DNA of 64,000 bases from Adhaeribacter terrigena (GCF_016623615.1 NZ_JAEHFX010000001.1:124001-188000), one strand, 5' to 3'. Numbered from the stretch's first letter, positions 45,164-53,903 are shown. Made by a program: numbers and translations. The notes: a model not told the origin generated them from the letters alone.

Positions 45164-46603
45164 ATGAAAAAACGCCTCATACTTTTTTGCCTCCTTTTGC
45201 TACCGTTTTTGCCGGCCTTTGCGCAGGAAATTGTGGTAAAGCTGGGCAAAAGTCCGGTGCCCATAGACGAGTATTTTACCATTTCGGTAACGCTTAAAAA
45301 CGAGCAGTTAAAAACCATCGGTAAATTTCCCGAGATCGAAGGCTTTGAAAAAAGCAACCGTTTTTCTTCTACCCAGACCAATACCGTAAACGGCCAGGTT
45401 TCGTCTGTAGAGCAAACCATTACCCAGAATTATGCGGCCCTGAAAGAAGGGGAATTTCCGGTAAAACCTTTCAGCATAGAAGTAAACGGCCGCAAAGTAG
45501 AATCAAAAGGCGGAACCGTGAAAGTTGGTCCGCCGGCTACCAAAGCGGCACCGCCGCTCCAGGGTTTTGGCCTGCTCGACGAACTTTTCGGCAAACAAAA
45601 ACCCCAGGAATACATCGACAAAAAAGAAGACGCTTTTCTGGCTTTCAGCACCGGTAAAGATGAAATTTTTGCCGGCGAAGGCCTGCCCGTAAATTTATCG
45701 TTCTACGTAGCCCGCGGCGACGAACGCCTGCTCGATTTCTACGAGTTCAACCGGCAGTATTCCGAAATGCTGAAAAAGCTGAAACCCGCCAATGCCTGGG
45801 AAGAAAGCTTTGCGCAAACCAGCGTAGAACCCGAGATCGTAACCATCGACAAAAAGGAATACCTGCGCTACAAACTCTACGAAGCCGTGTATTTTCCCAT
45901 CAATACCGAGCCGCTGCTGTTTCCTTCGGTGGGCCTGAACATGATCAAATACCGCATCGCCAAAGAACCCGATATTTTTGGTGAGAGCCGGCTACCGTCG
46001 TATAAAACCTATTACACCGCGCCCAAAATTGTGCCTGTAAAACCGCCGCCGCCGCACCCTTTGCAAAGCGGTGTGCCCGTAGGCGATTACCGCTTAAATG
46101 AGCAGTTAAGTACCCGCCAGTTCACCGTGGGCAAAAGTTTTACCTACACCTTCGAAATTGCCGGGGAAGGGAATTTAGCCGTTTTAAATGCACCGGTTCC
46201 GGAGCCGGTTCCCGGGCTGGAATTTACCGCGCCCGATGTGCAGCAGCATATAATCCGGCAAAACGGTAGGGTTTCGGGCCGGAAAAGTTATGCCTATTTC
46301 GTTACGCCCAAAAAACCTGGTACTTTCGATCTCAAGCCCGTATTCAGCTTTATTTTTTTTAATCCGAACACCGCCCAATACGATACCCTGCAATCGGAGC
46401 TGCAGATTCACGTAACCGGCGAAGCGGATAACGATGCCGCCATTCAGGCCAAAGATATGGGCCAGTTCTACGAACGCATTGAAACCGAAAGCAACGAACT
46501 CGTAAGCCTGAACCAGTTTACCCAAGTTAAAATGTACACCAACCTGGTGGTTATTTTTCTGGCGGGCATTTCGCTTTTCCTGTTTTATAAAAACCGCGCA
46601 TGA
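45164..46603 (+). CDS. BatD-like protein
   Basis: Envelope protein of 479 aa; start ATG 45164 with signal peptide [21 protein letters not shown]. Beta-rich domains follow ([61 protein letters not shown]), with a single C-terminal membrane anchor ([17 protein letters not shown]). This is the BatD/oxygen-tolerance family layout. Bat proteins usually work with MoxR and VWA proteins; no batA, batB, batC or batE is adjacent here and the MoxR gene is at 23.4 kb. An E29 copy lies inside the gene (46260-46288) and is translated in frame. The stop overlaps the aroC start by 4 nt. Confidence 0.88.
   Translation: MKKRLILFCLLLLPFLPAFAQEIVVKLGKSPVPIDEYFTISVTLKNEQLKTIGKFPEIEGFEKSNRFSSTQTNTVNGQVSSVEQTITQNYAALKEGEFPVKPFSIEVNGRKVESKGGTVKVGPPATKAAPPLQGFGLLDELFGKQKPQEYIDKKEDAFLAFSTGKDEIFAGEGLPVNLSFYVARGDERLLDFYEFNRQYSEMLKKLKPANAWEESFAQTSVEPEIVTIDKKEYLRYKLYEAVYFPINTEPLLFPSVGLNMIKYRIAKEPDIFGESRLPSYKTYYTAPKIVPVKPPPPHPLQSGVPVGDYRLNEQLSTRQFTVGKSFTYTFEIAGEGNLAVLNAPVPEPVPGLEFTAPDVQQHIIRQNGRVSGRKSYAYFVTPKKPGTFDLKPVFSFIFFNPNTAQYDTLQSELQIHVTGEADNDAAIQAKDMGQFYERIETESNELVSLNQFTQVKMYTNLVVIFLAGISLFLFYKNRA
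46260..46288 (+). repeat. E29 element inside the BatD-like coding sequence
   Basis: Plus-strand copy AAAACGGTAGGGTTTCGGG ... GAAAAGT, read in frame as (R)[10 protein letters not shown]. It closely matches the intergenic copy at 51762-51790. Confidence 0.88.
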
Positions 46604-47679
46604 GCAATTCTTACGGCAAACTTTTCCGCATTACCACCTTCGGCGAATCGCACGGCAAAGGCGTGGGCGTAGTAATTGATGGCTGCCCGGCGGGGCTGGA
46701 AATTTCCCGGGAGGAAATTCAGCAGGCCTTGGACCGCAGAAGACCGGGCCAAAGCAATTTAACCACGCCGCGCCAGGAAGCCGATCAGGTAGAGATCCTG
46801 TCGGGGATTTTTGAAGGCAAAACGCTCGGTACGCCCATTGCGCTGCTGGTGTATAACCAGGATGCCGAAAGCAAAGATTACAGCCACCTGCAAAACGCCT
46901 TCCGCCCCTCGCACGCCGATTTTACCTACACCGCCAAATATGGCCACCGCGACCACCGGGGCGGCGGCCGCAGTTCCGCCCGCGAAACCCTGGCGCGGGT
47001 AGCCGCCGGGGCCATTGCCGCTAAATTGCTCGAAAGCCAAAAAGTAAAAATTGCCACTTACGTGTCGCAGGTGGGGAAAATAAAAGTGCGCAAGCCTTAC
47101 CAGCAACTCGATTTGGGTAAAATTGAAACTAATGCCGTGCGCTGCCCCGACGGAAAAACGGCCAGCCGGATGATTTCTCTAATTGAAGAAACCCGCGATA
47201 AGAACGATTCGATCGGTGGGGTGGTAAGCTGCGTGATCCAGGGGGTGCCGGCTGGCTGGGGCGAACCTGTTTTCGATAAACTGCACGCCGAACTCGGTAA
47301 AGCCATGCTGAGCATAAACGCGGTAAAAGGCTTAGATTTCGGTTCGGGTTTTGAAGGATTAGGCATGACCGGTTCGGAGCACAACGATATTTTCTTTCAG
47401 GATTCCGGCGGCAACATTCAGACCAAAACCAATTATTCCGGTGGTATTCAGGGCGGCATTTCCAACGGGCAGGATATTTACCTGCGGGTAGCTTTTAAAC
47501 CGGTAGCCACCATTCTGCAAACCCAAACCAGCATCGATGCCGAAGGAAACAAAATTCAGCTGGAAGGCAAAGGCCGCCACGACCCCTGCGTATTGCCGCG
47601 CGCCGTTCCCATTGTAGAAGCCATGGCCGCGCTGGTATTAGCCGATTTTATGCTGCGCGCTAAAGTTTCGAAGCTTTAA
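46600..47679 (+). CDS. aroC: Chorismate synthase
   Basis: Last enzyme of the shikimate pathway; it turns 5-enolpyruvylshikimate 3-phosphate into chorismate with reduced FMN. The 359-aa protein shows the start [63 protein letters not shown], and the late [18 protein letters not shown]. Length is typical. It is translationally coupled to the BatD-like gene through ATGA, an unusual pairing. An E29 copy begins one base after its stop. Confidence 0.98.
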   Translation: MSNSYGKLFRITTFGESHGKGVGVVIDGCPAGLEISREEIQQALDRRRPGQSNLTTPRQEADQVEILSGIFEGKTLGTPIALLVYNQDAESKDYSHLQNAFRPSHADFTYTAKYGHRDHRGGGRSSARETLARVAAGAIAAKLLESQKVKIATYVSQVGKIKVRKPYQQLDLGKIETNAVRCPDGKTASRMISLIEETRDKNDSIGGVVSCVIQGVPAGWGEPVFDKLHAELGKAMLSINAVKGLDFGSGFEGLGMTGSEHNDIFFQDSGGNIQTKTNYSGGIQGGISNGQDIYLRVAFKPVATILQTQTSIDAEGNKIQLEGKGRHDPCVLPRAVPIVEAMAALVLADFMLRAKVSKL

Positions 47680-47708
47680 AAAACGCTAGGATTTTGAGCC
47701 GAAAAAGT
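47680..47708 (+). repeat. E29 element directly after aroC
   Basis: Consensus plus-strand copy AAAACGCTAGGATTTTGAG ... GAAAAAGT starting at the base after the stop codon. Confidence 0.93.
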
Positions 47709-47836
47709 GAAAGGATAAAGCTTGTTTTCGAAGGCTTTTGTATTTGACCTAACGGTCAAGTTTATGCGCCGAAAGGGTTTTCGGAGCAGTTTCCTGTCCT
47801 CCCACACAAAAGCTTAAGAGGGGTACAACGCTTGAA

Positions 47837-47876
47837 TTCCAACCGAACCCCTTACAGCATATATGCTTTGTTGGAA
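47837..47876 (-). repeat. attC-like site D at the distal end of the cassette array
   Basis: Minus strand: TTCCAAC (47876-47870) directly after the gene and GTTGGAA (47843-47837). An alternative outer partner, GTTAGGT, lies at 47753-47747 and would make a 130-bp site. The inner part pairs AAGGGGT with ACCCCT. Confidence 0.55.
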
Positions 47877-47881
47877 TTTCG

Positions 47882-48499
47882 TTATTTTTTCAATTTAAAA
47901 TCTATTCCAACCATTAAATACCCTAATATAAATCCTTTATTACCCAAATGAATATTTATTGGTCTAACCTCATAAGCAAATCGACTTTGTTTTGGGTCAA
48001 TTCTTAATCCGACCGAGGCATTCCCTCCATAATACAAAGCGTAAAAATATTCAGAATTATTATTTTGGGCGTCTCGCCAACCCCCAGTCCCTAATAAGCC
48101 TCTTGAATAATTAATAAAACCGCCACCTGTTGCAACTATAGATACAGCCTTATATTTAATTAGGTCGTAATGTATATTTATTCCTAGAGAGGTTATTCGA
48201 TAAAATTGGTCCCGGGTATCGGTAATTGCGATTGGTAAAAATCCACCAATTGTCATATTTGGGTTTATTCTGAGTTTATTTTTTTCGCCAACACTTTTTT
48301 GCCAACCAATCGAGTAAATTAATCCCATTCCAATTTCTCTGCTACCTTCATTTATGCCAATGCCTATAGCTGTTCTGATGGAGCTCTTTTTATACTCTGT
48401 TTCTTGAGAATAAACCTCACTGCCTGTAAATAAACTGACCAATAAAAGTGGAATCAATTTACTAAAATTTGTTAATGCCTTAGGAATTTCTGTTTTCAT
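47882..48499 (-). CDS. Cassette gene 3: exported beta-barrel-like protein
   Basis: Exported protein of 205 aa with a signal segment (FSKLIPLLLVSLFTGSEVYS) and amphipathic strands in the mature part (IRTAIGIGINEG, GMGLIYSIGWQKS, FAYEVRPINIHLGNKGFILGYLMVGIDFKLKK), so probably a small outer-membrane barrel. Family unknown. It is very AT-rich compared with aroC next to it. Its unit begins with GTTGGCA at 48537-48531 (minus strand) and ends with TTCCAAC just after the stop. These match with one mismatch, as expected for a gene cassette. Confidence 0.72.
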   Translation of the reverse strand: MKTEIPKALTNFSKLIPLLLVSLFTGSEVYSQETEYKKSSIRTAIGIGINEGSREIGMGLIYSIGWQKSVGEKNKLRINPNMTIGGFLPIAITDTRDQFYRITSLGINIHYDLIKYKAVSIVATGGGFINYSRGLLGTGGWRDAQNNNSEYFYALYYGGNASVGLRIDPKQSRFAYEVRPINIHLGNKGFILGYLMVGIDFKLKK

Positions 48500-48530
48500 A
48501 TCAGACCTGTATATTTTTTCTTATAATGAA

Positions 48531-48584
48531 TGCCAACGGCCGTGGCTATGCGGCGGCGAAGCTGCCGTATAGGTGTGGTTAGCA
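48531..48584 (-). repeat. attC-like site C
   Basis: Minus strand: TGCTAAC (48584-48578), then an imperfect stem in which CTATaCGGC pairs with GCCGcATAG around AGCTTCGCC, then GTTGGCA (48537-48531). Length is 54 bp. TGCTAAC belongs to the unit before it, and TTGGCA to the unit after it. Confidence 0.7.
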
Positions 48585-48592
48585 TAAGTTTT

Positions 48593-49426
48593 TTATCTGT
48601 ATTCGTATGTTACTTTGAAAATAGGAGTCTTGTAATCAGGACGAGTAGTCACTTTCTCAATCACCTTTTGGTCTAAGTTATATTTATAGTCTGTTCTAAA
48701 GAAATAAGCGTGATGCACTGTTTCAGTTGTCGGCAAATAGCCTTGTATATGGGTAATTGTTGTGTCGAGTTCAGATATGAGTAACGTATCCTTGTAATTA
48801 TATTTAGAAATAGTCAACACGTCCTCACCAAGATGGTATCTTTTCTTAAGAATTAGCCTATTGTTATCTCCATAGAACATTGAATCAACAATGGTTAGCC
48901 ATTTATTTACATTGGTATTATATTCTCTTTTGGTTGTAGTTGCTCTCCGAGATAAACTGTCGTATGTGTAACTTTCAGTTGTAGCGCTAGAATCATTACC
49001 AATAACTTTCTTGATTAGCAAGTTCTTATTATTGTAATAGTATCGTGCAGAAACCCTTTTATCATTTTTCGAAAAAACTACCATTGTCTTGACAAGTCTG
49101 TTTAAATTATCGTAATAATAAATTTCTTTTCCAGGCTTTTCACAGGTTCTTGTGCAATATTCCTCAGCGATAAGTTTTCCAGAAGTGTCGTATTTATAAA
49201 AGTGTTTATTATTTATTCCTAATTTCTGACCGTTCTCATTGTAGGTTTCGAAAATAGAGTCAATTCCTTTTAAGGAATAGTCACCGGAATCAAATTCATA
49301 ATACTTTGTTACTTTAACAATTCTTCTCTTTTCTTGGTCAATATATTTTTGACGCCAATCACTTGTGCCATTGTCTGTACAGGCAGTAATTGTCAGAAGG
49401 GTTAATATGGAAATTAATATTCTCAA
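48593..49426 (-). CDS. Cassette gene 2: lipoprotein with YD-like repeats
   Basis: Putative lipoprotein of 277 aa; the start is TTG 49426, only 5 nt inside the unit, giving the signal MRILISILTLLTITAC with a lipobox. The mature part has repeated tyrosine-rich units (HFYKYDTSGKLIAEEYC, YYYDNLNRLVKTMVV, YYYNNKNLLIKKVIG, ESYTYDSLSRRATTTK) like degenerate YD/RHS or MORN-type repeats. The role is unknown. It is strongly AT-rich. The unit starts GTTAGCA and its own downstream site starts TGCTAAC, an exact match. Confidence 0.72.
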   Translation of the reverse strand: MRILISILTLLTITACTDNGTSDWRQKYIDQEKRRIVKVTKYYEFDSGDYSLKGIDSIFETYNENGQKLGINNKHFYKYDTSGKLIAEEYCTRTCEKPGKEIYYYDNLNRLVKTMVVFSKNDKRVSARYYYNNKNLLIKKVIGNDSSATTESYTYDSLSRRATTTKREYNTNVNKWLTIVDSMFYGDNNRLILKKRYHLGEDVLTISKYNYKDTLLISELDTTITHIQGYLPTTETVHHAYFFRTDYKYNLDQKVIEKVTTRPDYKTPIFKVTYEYR

Positions 49427-49431
49427 ATTTG

Positions 49432-49497
49432 TGCTAACGGTATAGTATTTGCAAAGCCTGAAGCAAAGCAAAGGTTTTGTAAATACCTTGTTAGGAA
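49432..49497 (-). repeat. attC-like site B
   Basis: Minus strand: TTCCTAAC (49497-49490, containing the stop codon of cassette gene 1), then GGTATTTaCAAAaCC pairing with GGcTTTGcAAATAC and TACC around a 13-nt loop, then GTTAGCA (49438-49432). Length is 66 bp. It has unpaired extra bases on one arm, as in known attC sites. Confidence 0.75.
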
Positions 49498-50015
49498 TTT
49501 TTATTTTTCCTTGGCAGTACCGTATCAATTGGAATTCCATTTTTAAAGTTTATGTAATATTTTTCATTACCATTTTCATCCCAATATTGCCAAGAATGTT
49601 CTTTTTTATAATTTTCCCACCTACCTTGAAATTTTTTATTACCATTATTGTAGTACTTCATTCCAACAACTAGCTTATCCTTTGGCTTCAACTTTTTTAC
49701 GTTTTTAACTACCAAAATTTCATCATTAGAAATAAATAAGGACATTAATTTTCCTGTCTTATTCTCGGTCAGACTTAACTCATTATTAACTTTTTTAAAG
49801 GTTCCAGAAGATAATTCATATTCTATAAAATTATCAAAGTCCATTGCCTTTGTTTCTTTAAGCTTATAAATATTTGGTGGCAATAAATCAATCGAAATAT
49901 CTGATTTTGGAGCATAATACCAACCATAAAAGTTCTGGTTCTTTTTTGATTGGCTACCACAATTGAGCACCGTAGCAAATAATAAAAGGAACAATAGGTT
50001 TGTATTCTTAATCAT
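49491..50015 (-). CDS. Cassette gene 1: lipoprotein with MORN-like segment
   Basis: Putative lipoprotein of 174 aa: signal MIKNTNLLFLLLFATVLNC with a Cys for lipid attachment. The mature part carries a short MORN-like stretch (KYYNNGNKKFQGRWENYKK, then WQYWDENGNEKYYINFKNG) near the C-terminus. Function unknown. AT-rich. Its stop codon lies inside the core site TTCCTAAC. Its unit starts at GTTAGGAA (50052-50045, minus strand), the exact complement of that core. Confidence 0.72.
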   Translation of the reverse strand: MIKNTNLLFLLLFATVLNCGSQSKKNQNFYGWYYAPKSDISIDLLPPNIYKLKETKAMDFDNFIEYELSSGTFKKVNNELSLTENKTGKLMSLFISNDEILVVKNVKKLKPKDKLVVGMKYYNNGNKKFQGRWENYKKEHSWQYWDENGNEKYYINFKNGIPIDTVLPRKNKNS

Positions 50016-50044
50016 TATTGGGAAGGATTTATAACTTTTAATTA

Positions 50045-50160
50045 TTCCTAACTACTGTATATCCGTAATAACTCCGTTTATCCCTCCACCGTCAGGCGGA
50101 TAAACGTAACTGGATTAACGAATATACTATATTCTAACAGGATAATATAAGAAGTTAGAA
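50045..50160 (-). repeat. attC-like site A at the proximal end of the cassette array
   Basis: Minus strand: TTCTAAC (50160-50154), a 9-bp stem CGTTTATCC / GGATAAACG around GCCTGACGGTGGAG, flanking ATCC/GGAT and GTATAT/ATATAC pairings, then GTTAGGAA (50052-50045). Length is about 116 bp. Confidence 0.6.
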
Positions 50161-50191
50161 AACTGCTCCGCTTTCTCCGGTTTGCTGCTGA

Positions 50192-51154
50192 CTAGCTTTT
50201 TTCTGCTTCCGCTTTCTTGGCCAGCACTGCTTTTACCGAAGTCCAGTTAATTTCCGGGTAGCGATTATTATCCAGGTGGTCTAATTTAGGCAGGCCGCTG
50301 AGCATGTTGTGCAAATATTGCATGCCCTGCCAGGCCGGAAAAACTTCTCCGGGCGCCGGCGAAAAAGTTTTGGCCAGCTTTATCATCAGGCCGAACATGC
50401 CCAGGGTACCTGCCCACAACAACCCGAATTGCTCACCGGTAACTTCCGAAGCAGCATCCCGCAGATCGCGCATGGAAGCTACCTGGCCGGCAATTTTCAG
50501 GAAGCGGGGCGTGGTAGGGTCCAGCGCGGCGGTGGCGGTAAATGCGGCGGTATTGGCGCGGGTGGTAAAATCCATCAACTGATCGGCATTTCCCCAGTAA
50601 AGCACGCGTTTGAGGTTAAACAGAATGACCGGAGCCTCGCCCGTAAGCAGATCTGTAAACATGCCGTTCAGCACAGAAGTAGCTTTTATGGGGGCTTTAT
50701 CCAGGATCTTTTGAAATTCTCTTCGCAGGTCCAGGTTGCGGTTGCTGCCTTCCGGAAGTCTGGTAAAATCGATGCAATAATCGGAGGGAATAAACCGGGG
50801 AACGCCCGCTGCTACTGCTGCCTGCAGCAATTTCGTTTGCGCCTCCACGATCACGTCGCGCAGCCCGGACAGGGCAGAAACCACGCAAGCGCCGCCTTTA
50901 CAGGCTTCTGTCAATGCTTCCGCGTCGTTGTAATCAAGTCTTACGATCTCTGCGCCAAGTTGCTGTAAGGTTGCGATGGCTGCCGGGGCACTGTTTTCGC
51001 GGACCAACGCTTTTACGTGCGCCTTTCGTTGCCGCAGGTAGCCGGCAATTTCCAAACCCAAACCGCCGGTAGCGCCCGCCAGTACAATGGTTTTATTTCC
51101 GGATTGGGAAGGAAAAGAAAGTTCCGGGTTTGCTGTTTTCAGATTTGTAGCCAT
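50192..51154 (-). CDS. NmrA-like NAD(P)-binding reductase
   Basis: Atypical short-chain dehydrogenase of 320 aa, start ATG 51154. The Rossmann motif is TIVLAGATGGLGLEIAGYL, followed by VKALVRENSA, VSALSGLRDVIVEAQTKLLQAAVAAGVPRFIPSDYC and a C-terminal substrate region. This is the NmrA/isoflavone-reductase-like (aromatic alcohol reductase) group, which includes both enzymes and redox sensors. The substrate is unknown. Its GC-rich composition differs from the cassette genes behind it, so it is probably host DNA beside the array. Confidence 0.85.
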   Translation of the reverse strand: MATNLKTANPELSFPSQSGNKTIVLAGATGGLGLEIAGYLRQRKAHVKALVRENSAPAAIATLQQLGAEIVRLDYNDAEALTEACKGGACVVSALSGLRDVIVEAQTKLLQAAVAAGVPRFIPSDYCIDFTRLPEGSNRNLDLRREFQKILDKAPIKATSVLNGMFTDLLTGEAPVILFNLKRVLYWGNADQLMDFTTRANTAAFTATAALDPTTPRFLKIAGQVASMRDLRDAASEVTGEQFGLLWAGTLGMFGLMIKLAKTFSPAPGEVFPAWQGMQYLHNMLSGLPKLDHLDNNRYPEINWTSVKAVLAKKAEAEKS

Positions 51155-51326
51155 AACCTGCCTTAGAGATTTGTATTTTTCGGGCCGGCGTACAGAAACG
51201 AACAGCCAGGTGATTAATACATTGGTGCCCGGAAAAGGTTTTAATTCCGGCAGGCAGCCACAATTTTCGCCTGTTATTTTGCCGGGCAAAGGCTGCAAAA
51301 AATGCAGGCTGAAAAAACTGGCCGCT

Positions 51327-51701
51327 TTATTTCTTTCGGGCCGGCTTATCCAGGTTTTCCTTTACCCGGAAGGCCACAATGCGGGAAATCAGCTCCAGCG
51401 GCACGGGTTGATCGAAGGGAAATTGCACTGAACCTTTACCTTCTTTATAACCGGAAAGTTCTTTTGCAAACGCGGCGTGGCCGGTAGGCGTGGCATAAAA
51501 CCCAAGGTGATTTTTAAAAGCTGCAAAATGGACCAATGCGCCGTTCTGCGTAAAGGTAGGAATGCCATAGCTAATGGTTTCGGTGGCTTCGGGTGCAACC
51601 TTTTTTATCGTTTCCCTTACATCTTCCAGCACGCGCTGTACTTCCGCCGGAAAGGCCGCTATGTATTCGTTTATGGTAGTGGGTTTGGCGTTCGGATTCA
51701 T
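51327..51701 (-). CDS. DUF1801 / YdhG-like protein
   Basis: Small cytoplasmic protein of 124 aa. It has the DUF1801 pattern: TINEYIAAFPAEVQRVLEDVRETIKKVAPEATETISYGIPTF, then HFAAFKNHLGFYATPTGHAAF, and SVQFPFDQPVPLELISRIVAFRVKE. One family member, Bacillus YdhG/Fra, is an iron chaperone; others are uncharacterised, so the iron link is only a possibility. It is a single gene of normal composition. Confidence 0.88.
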   Translation of the reverse strand: MNPNAKPTTINEYIAAFPAEVQRVLEDVRETIKKVAPEATETISYGIPTFTQNGALVHFAAFKNHLGFYATPTGHAAFAKELSGYKEGKGSVQFPFDQPVPLELISRIVAFRVKENLDKPARKK

Positions 51702-51761
51702 AAAAAAGAAGTTTCTTTTTAGCGATCTGCTACACGGGTTTAACGAATGAAATGCTGAAAG

Positions 51762-51790
51762 AAAACGGTAGGGTTCGGGCCGGAAAAAGT
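51762..51790 (+). repeat. E29 dispersed element
   Basis: Plus-strand copy AAAACGGTAGGGTTCGGG ... GAAAAAGT, nearly the same as the copy inside the BatD-like gene. It ends next to a terminator stem. Confidence 0.88.
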
Positions 51791-51828
51791 AAAGGCTGCA
51801 GAATCCGTTTTCCGCAGCCTATTATTTT
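51791..51828. terminator. Hairpin after the minus-strand membrane gene
   Basis: AAAGGCTGCaGA pairs with TCcGCAGCCT around a short loop; T-rich on both sides (TTTTTACTTT and ATTATTTTTT). Confidence 0.8.
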
Positions 51829-51869
51829 TTGCCGTTTTTCCTGTTTGCAAACTTCAGGCTGACCCGGGG

Positions 51870-52298
51870 TTAATTCAAAGCTGCTTTGTTTTTGCCCGAA
51901 GCCAGTTTGCCGGCCAGGTAAGCCATAGGAATATAAGCCACTACCAGGTCTAAAACCGTAAACCAGGTAGGCGAAGGCAGCATGAACACGCTGGCAATGC
52001 CGCCGGCCAGGAAAAAGAACCCAACCACCAAAGCCAGCCGGATCTTATTGTAAACCGCCAGCAAAGCGGTAACCAAAGCGCCCGCAAACGTGCCCAGCGC
52101 GTGCGCCAGGAAAGGGAAAAGAAAGTGCTTCGGTTCAAATAAATGCATGGTGGCTTTCAGGCCTTCGGTGGTGGTTACGTCGGCGCCGGAAGGTGGCGGA
52201 ATAATGGCGCCGCTGAGCGAAATAATGCCCATGTTCACCACGCTGCCCACAATAAAACCTGCCACTACGGCTAAAAAATTTCTAAGTACCGGACTCAT
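51870..52298 (-). CDS. Hypothetical four-helix membrane protein
   Basis: Inner-membrane protein of 142 aa with four hydrophobic segments: NFLAVVAGFIVGSVVNMGIISL, FPFLAHALGTFAGALVTALLAVY, LALVVGFFFLAGGIASVFML and a final one ending VVAYIPMAYLAGKLA. The AGFIVGSVVNMGII start is common in uncharacterised Bacteroidota proteins. No function is known. It has its own hairpin terminator. Confidence 0.75.
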   Translation of the reverse strand: MSPVLRNFLAVVAGFIVGSVVNMGIISLSGAIIPPPSGADVTTTEGLKATMHLFEPKHFLFPFLAHALGTFAGALVTALLAVYNKIRLALVVGFFFLAGGIASVFMLPSPTWFTVLDLVVAYIPMAYLAGKLASGKNKAALN

Positions 52299-52362
52299 GT
52301 TATCGTCTTTCAGATTCGTTTGATTATTGCTCTTTTCAGAATATTGCGAACCCCAAACCTAG

Positions 52363-52391
52363 GGTTTTTCCGGCAATTTCCCTAGCGTTTT
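52363..52391 (-). repeat. E29 element abutting the antiporter stop codon
   Basis: Minus-strand copy AAAACGCTAGGG ... GAAAAACC, ending on the base before the stop codon of the antiporter gene. Confidence 0.8.
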
Positions 52392-53759
52392 TTACTGCGT
52401 TAAGATCACAAAAAACCACACCAGCACCAGCACCGGCAGCAGAAACGGAATGGAGTACGCAAAAATGTATTTAAAGAAAGTCGGCATTTTAACGCCGGCT
52501 TCTTCAGCAATGGCTTTTACCATAAAATTAGGACCGTTGCCAATGTAAGAAAACGCCCCGAAAAGCACTGATCCAATCGAAATGGCTTCGAGCAAATGAT
52601 AAGTAACTTCGTTGGGAATGCCGTTGGCGAAATTTTGCACATCGGTAAAGCTGCTGTAGTTCATTCCGAATTTAGCCATGCCCAGCGAAAGGAAGTTGGC
52701 GTAGGTAGGCGCGTTATCCAGGAAGCCCGAGAGCAAGCCCGCGGCCCAATAGGTGTTGCCAGGCGTAATTAAATGCGCAAATTCGGGCTGCGAAGCCATT
52801 TGCGCGGTGTATTGCAGCGCCGGCATCATGGTAAAGAAAATACCGAAGAACAGGAAAACTACTTCCAGAATGGGCCCGAAGGTAAAATGATTGCCCTGCA
52901 GCGCCGTTTTGCTCGCATTTTTGTAGCAAAGAAAAGCGGCCGTAAGCTGAATGATCTCCCGCACAAACGATATCTTCAGGCCTTCGAACGGAATATAGGG
53001 CACGCCGTCAATTACTTTCGGATCGATGAAAATGGCTACCAGAATTACGCCTAACCAGAATAAATTACGTTTACCTTTCACGTAAAATTCGGTTTTGGCT
53101 TCGTTTCTGGCCACCACTTCGGGCTTAGGCTGAAATGCAACTTCTTTGTTGCGGCGGTCCAGGAAATAAAAGATAAGGCAAAGCGAACCCACGGCCAATA
53201 TCCACGGGAAGATCAGGTGTTGCAGGGTCCAGAAAAACGGTACGCCTTTCAGAAAGCCGATGAACAGCGGCGGATCGCCGAGCGGGGTAAGCAAACCGCC
53301 CGCGTTGCTCACAATAAAAATGAACAGCACGATCTGGTAAGTTTTTATGCGGTGATTATTGATCCGGATAAACGGCCGGATAAGCAACACCGACGCCCCC
53401 GTGGTTCCGATAATGTTGGCCAGGCAAGCGCCCAGGAACAGGATCACGGTATTGGCCAGCGGTTTGGCATTCATGTTCACGTTTATGTAAATGCCGCCGG
53501 CTGCCACGTACAAAGCCGCCAGCTGAATGGCAAAAGATCCGTAATCTGCCAGCGTTTCTACGGTCATGTGGTAATCGTGGCGCACAAACAGGTATACGCT
53601 GAGCATGATCAAGCCCAGCACCACGGCAATGTGGCGGTAATATTTATGCCAGAAATGCGGGAAAAGCACCGGCCCGGTAGCAATAAGTCCAATTAAAAGC
53701 AGAAAAGGAATAAGCAGGTAAAACGGCACTCCGGCCGAAATGGCAGATAATAAGAGCAT
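52392..53759 (-). CDS. Putative Na+/H+ antiporter of the CitMHS/NhaD superfamily (UIT type)
   Basis: Polytopic membrane carrier of 455 aa with about twelve segments. The conserved core is LANIIGTTGASVLLIRP and VSNAGGLLTPLGDPPLFIGFLKGVPFFW, the pattern of ion-transporter-superfamily antiporters related to NhaD and of the UIT group annotated as sodium:proton antiporters. The late SGFLDNAPTYANFLS and SIGSVLFGAFSYIGNGPNFMVKAIAEEAGV form the second half of the pseudo-repeat. Ion specificity is inferred. E29 copies touch or nearly touch both ends of the gene. Confidence 0.88.
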   Translation of the reverse strand: MLLLSAISAGVPFYLLIPFLLLIGLIATGPVLFPHFWHKYYRHIAVVLGLIMLSVYLFVRHDYHMTVETLADYGSFAIQLAALYVAAGGIYINVNMNAKPLANTVILFLGACLANIIGTTGASVLLIRPFIRINNHRIKTYQIVLFIFIVSNAGGLLTPLGDPPLFIGFLKGVPFFWTLQHLIFPWILAVGSLCLIFYFLDRRNKEVAFQPKPEVVARNEAKTEFYVKGKRNLFWLGVILVAIFIDPKVIDGVPYIPFEGLKISFVREIIQLTAAFLCYKNASKTALQGNHFTFGPILEVVFLFFGIFFTMMPALQYTAQMASQPEFAHLITPGNTYWAAGLLSGFLDNAPTYANFLSLGMAKFGMNYSSFTDVQNFANGIPNEVTYHLLEAISIGSVLFGAFSYIGNGPNFMVKAIAEEAGVKMPTFFKYIFAYSIPFLLPVLVLVWFFVILTQ

Positions 53760-53763
53760 AATA

Positions 53764-53792
53764 AAAACGGTATCTTTTTTGAGCGAAAAACT
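53764..53792 (+). repeat. E29 element near the antiporter start codon
   Basis: Plus-strand copy AAAACGGTATCTTTTTTGAG ... GAAAAACT, 4 nt from the ATG of the minus-strand gene. Confidence 0.9.
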
Positions 53793-53870
53793 GCAGGCCC
53801 GTAAAGGAAAAAGGGTTTTCCCGGCCGTTTTCGCACTTGGATAATGGCTAAATTACGGAAAAAACCGGAA

Positions 53871-53903
53871 TTGCCCGGAAAACCTGAAAATTGCGTACCT
53901 TTG
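53871..53903 (+). promoter_or_regulatory. Putative promoter of the Nfu gene
   Basis: TTG (53871-53873), a 22-bp spacer, then TACCTTTG (53896-53903), 46 nt before the ATG. Confidence 0.55.

Noticed and set aside
50309-50968. 219-aa plus-strand frame opposite the NmrA-like gene
   Set aside because: Shadow of a gene with a clear Rossmann motif on the other strand; composition rich in Gly, Gln and Lys without motifs.
50192-51154. NmrA-like gene considered as a fourth cassette
   Set aside because: Its GC-rich composition is host-like and no GTTRRR core site is visible upstream of its start.
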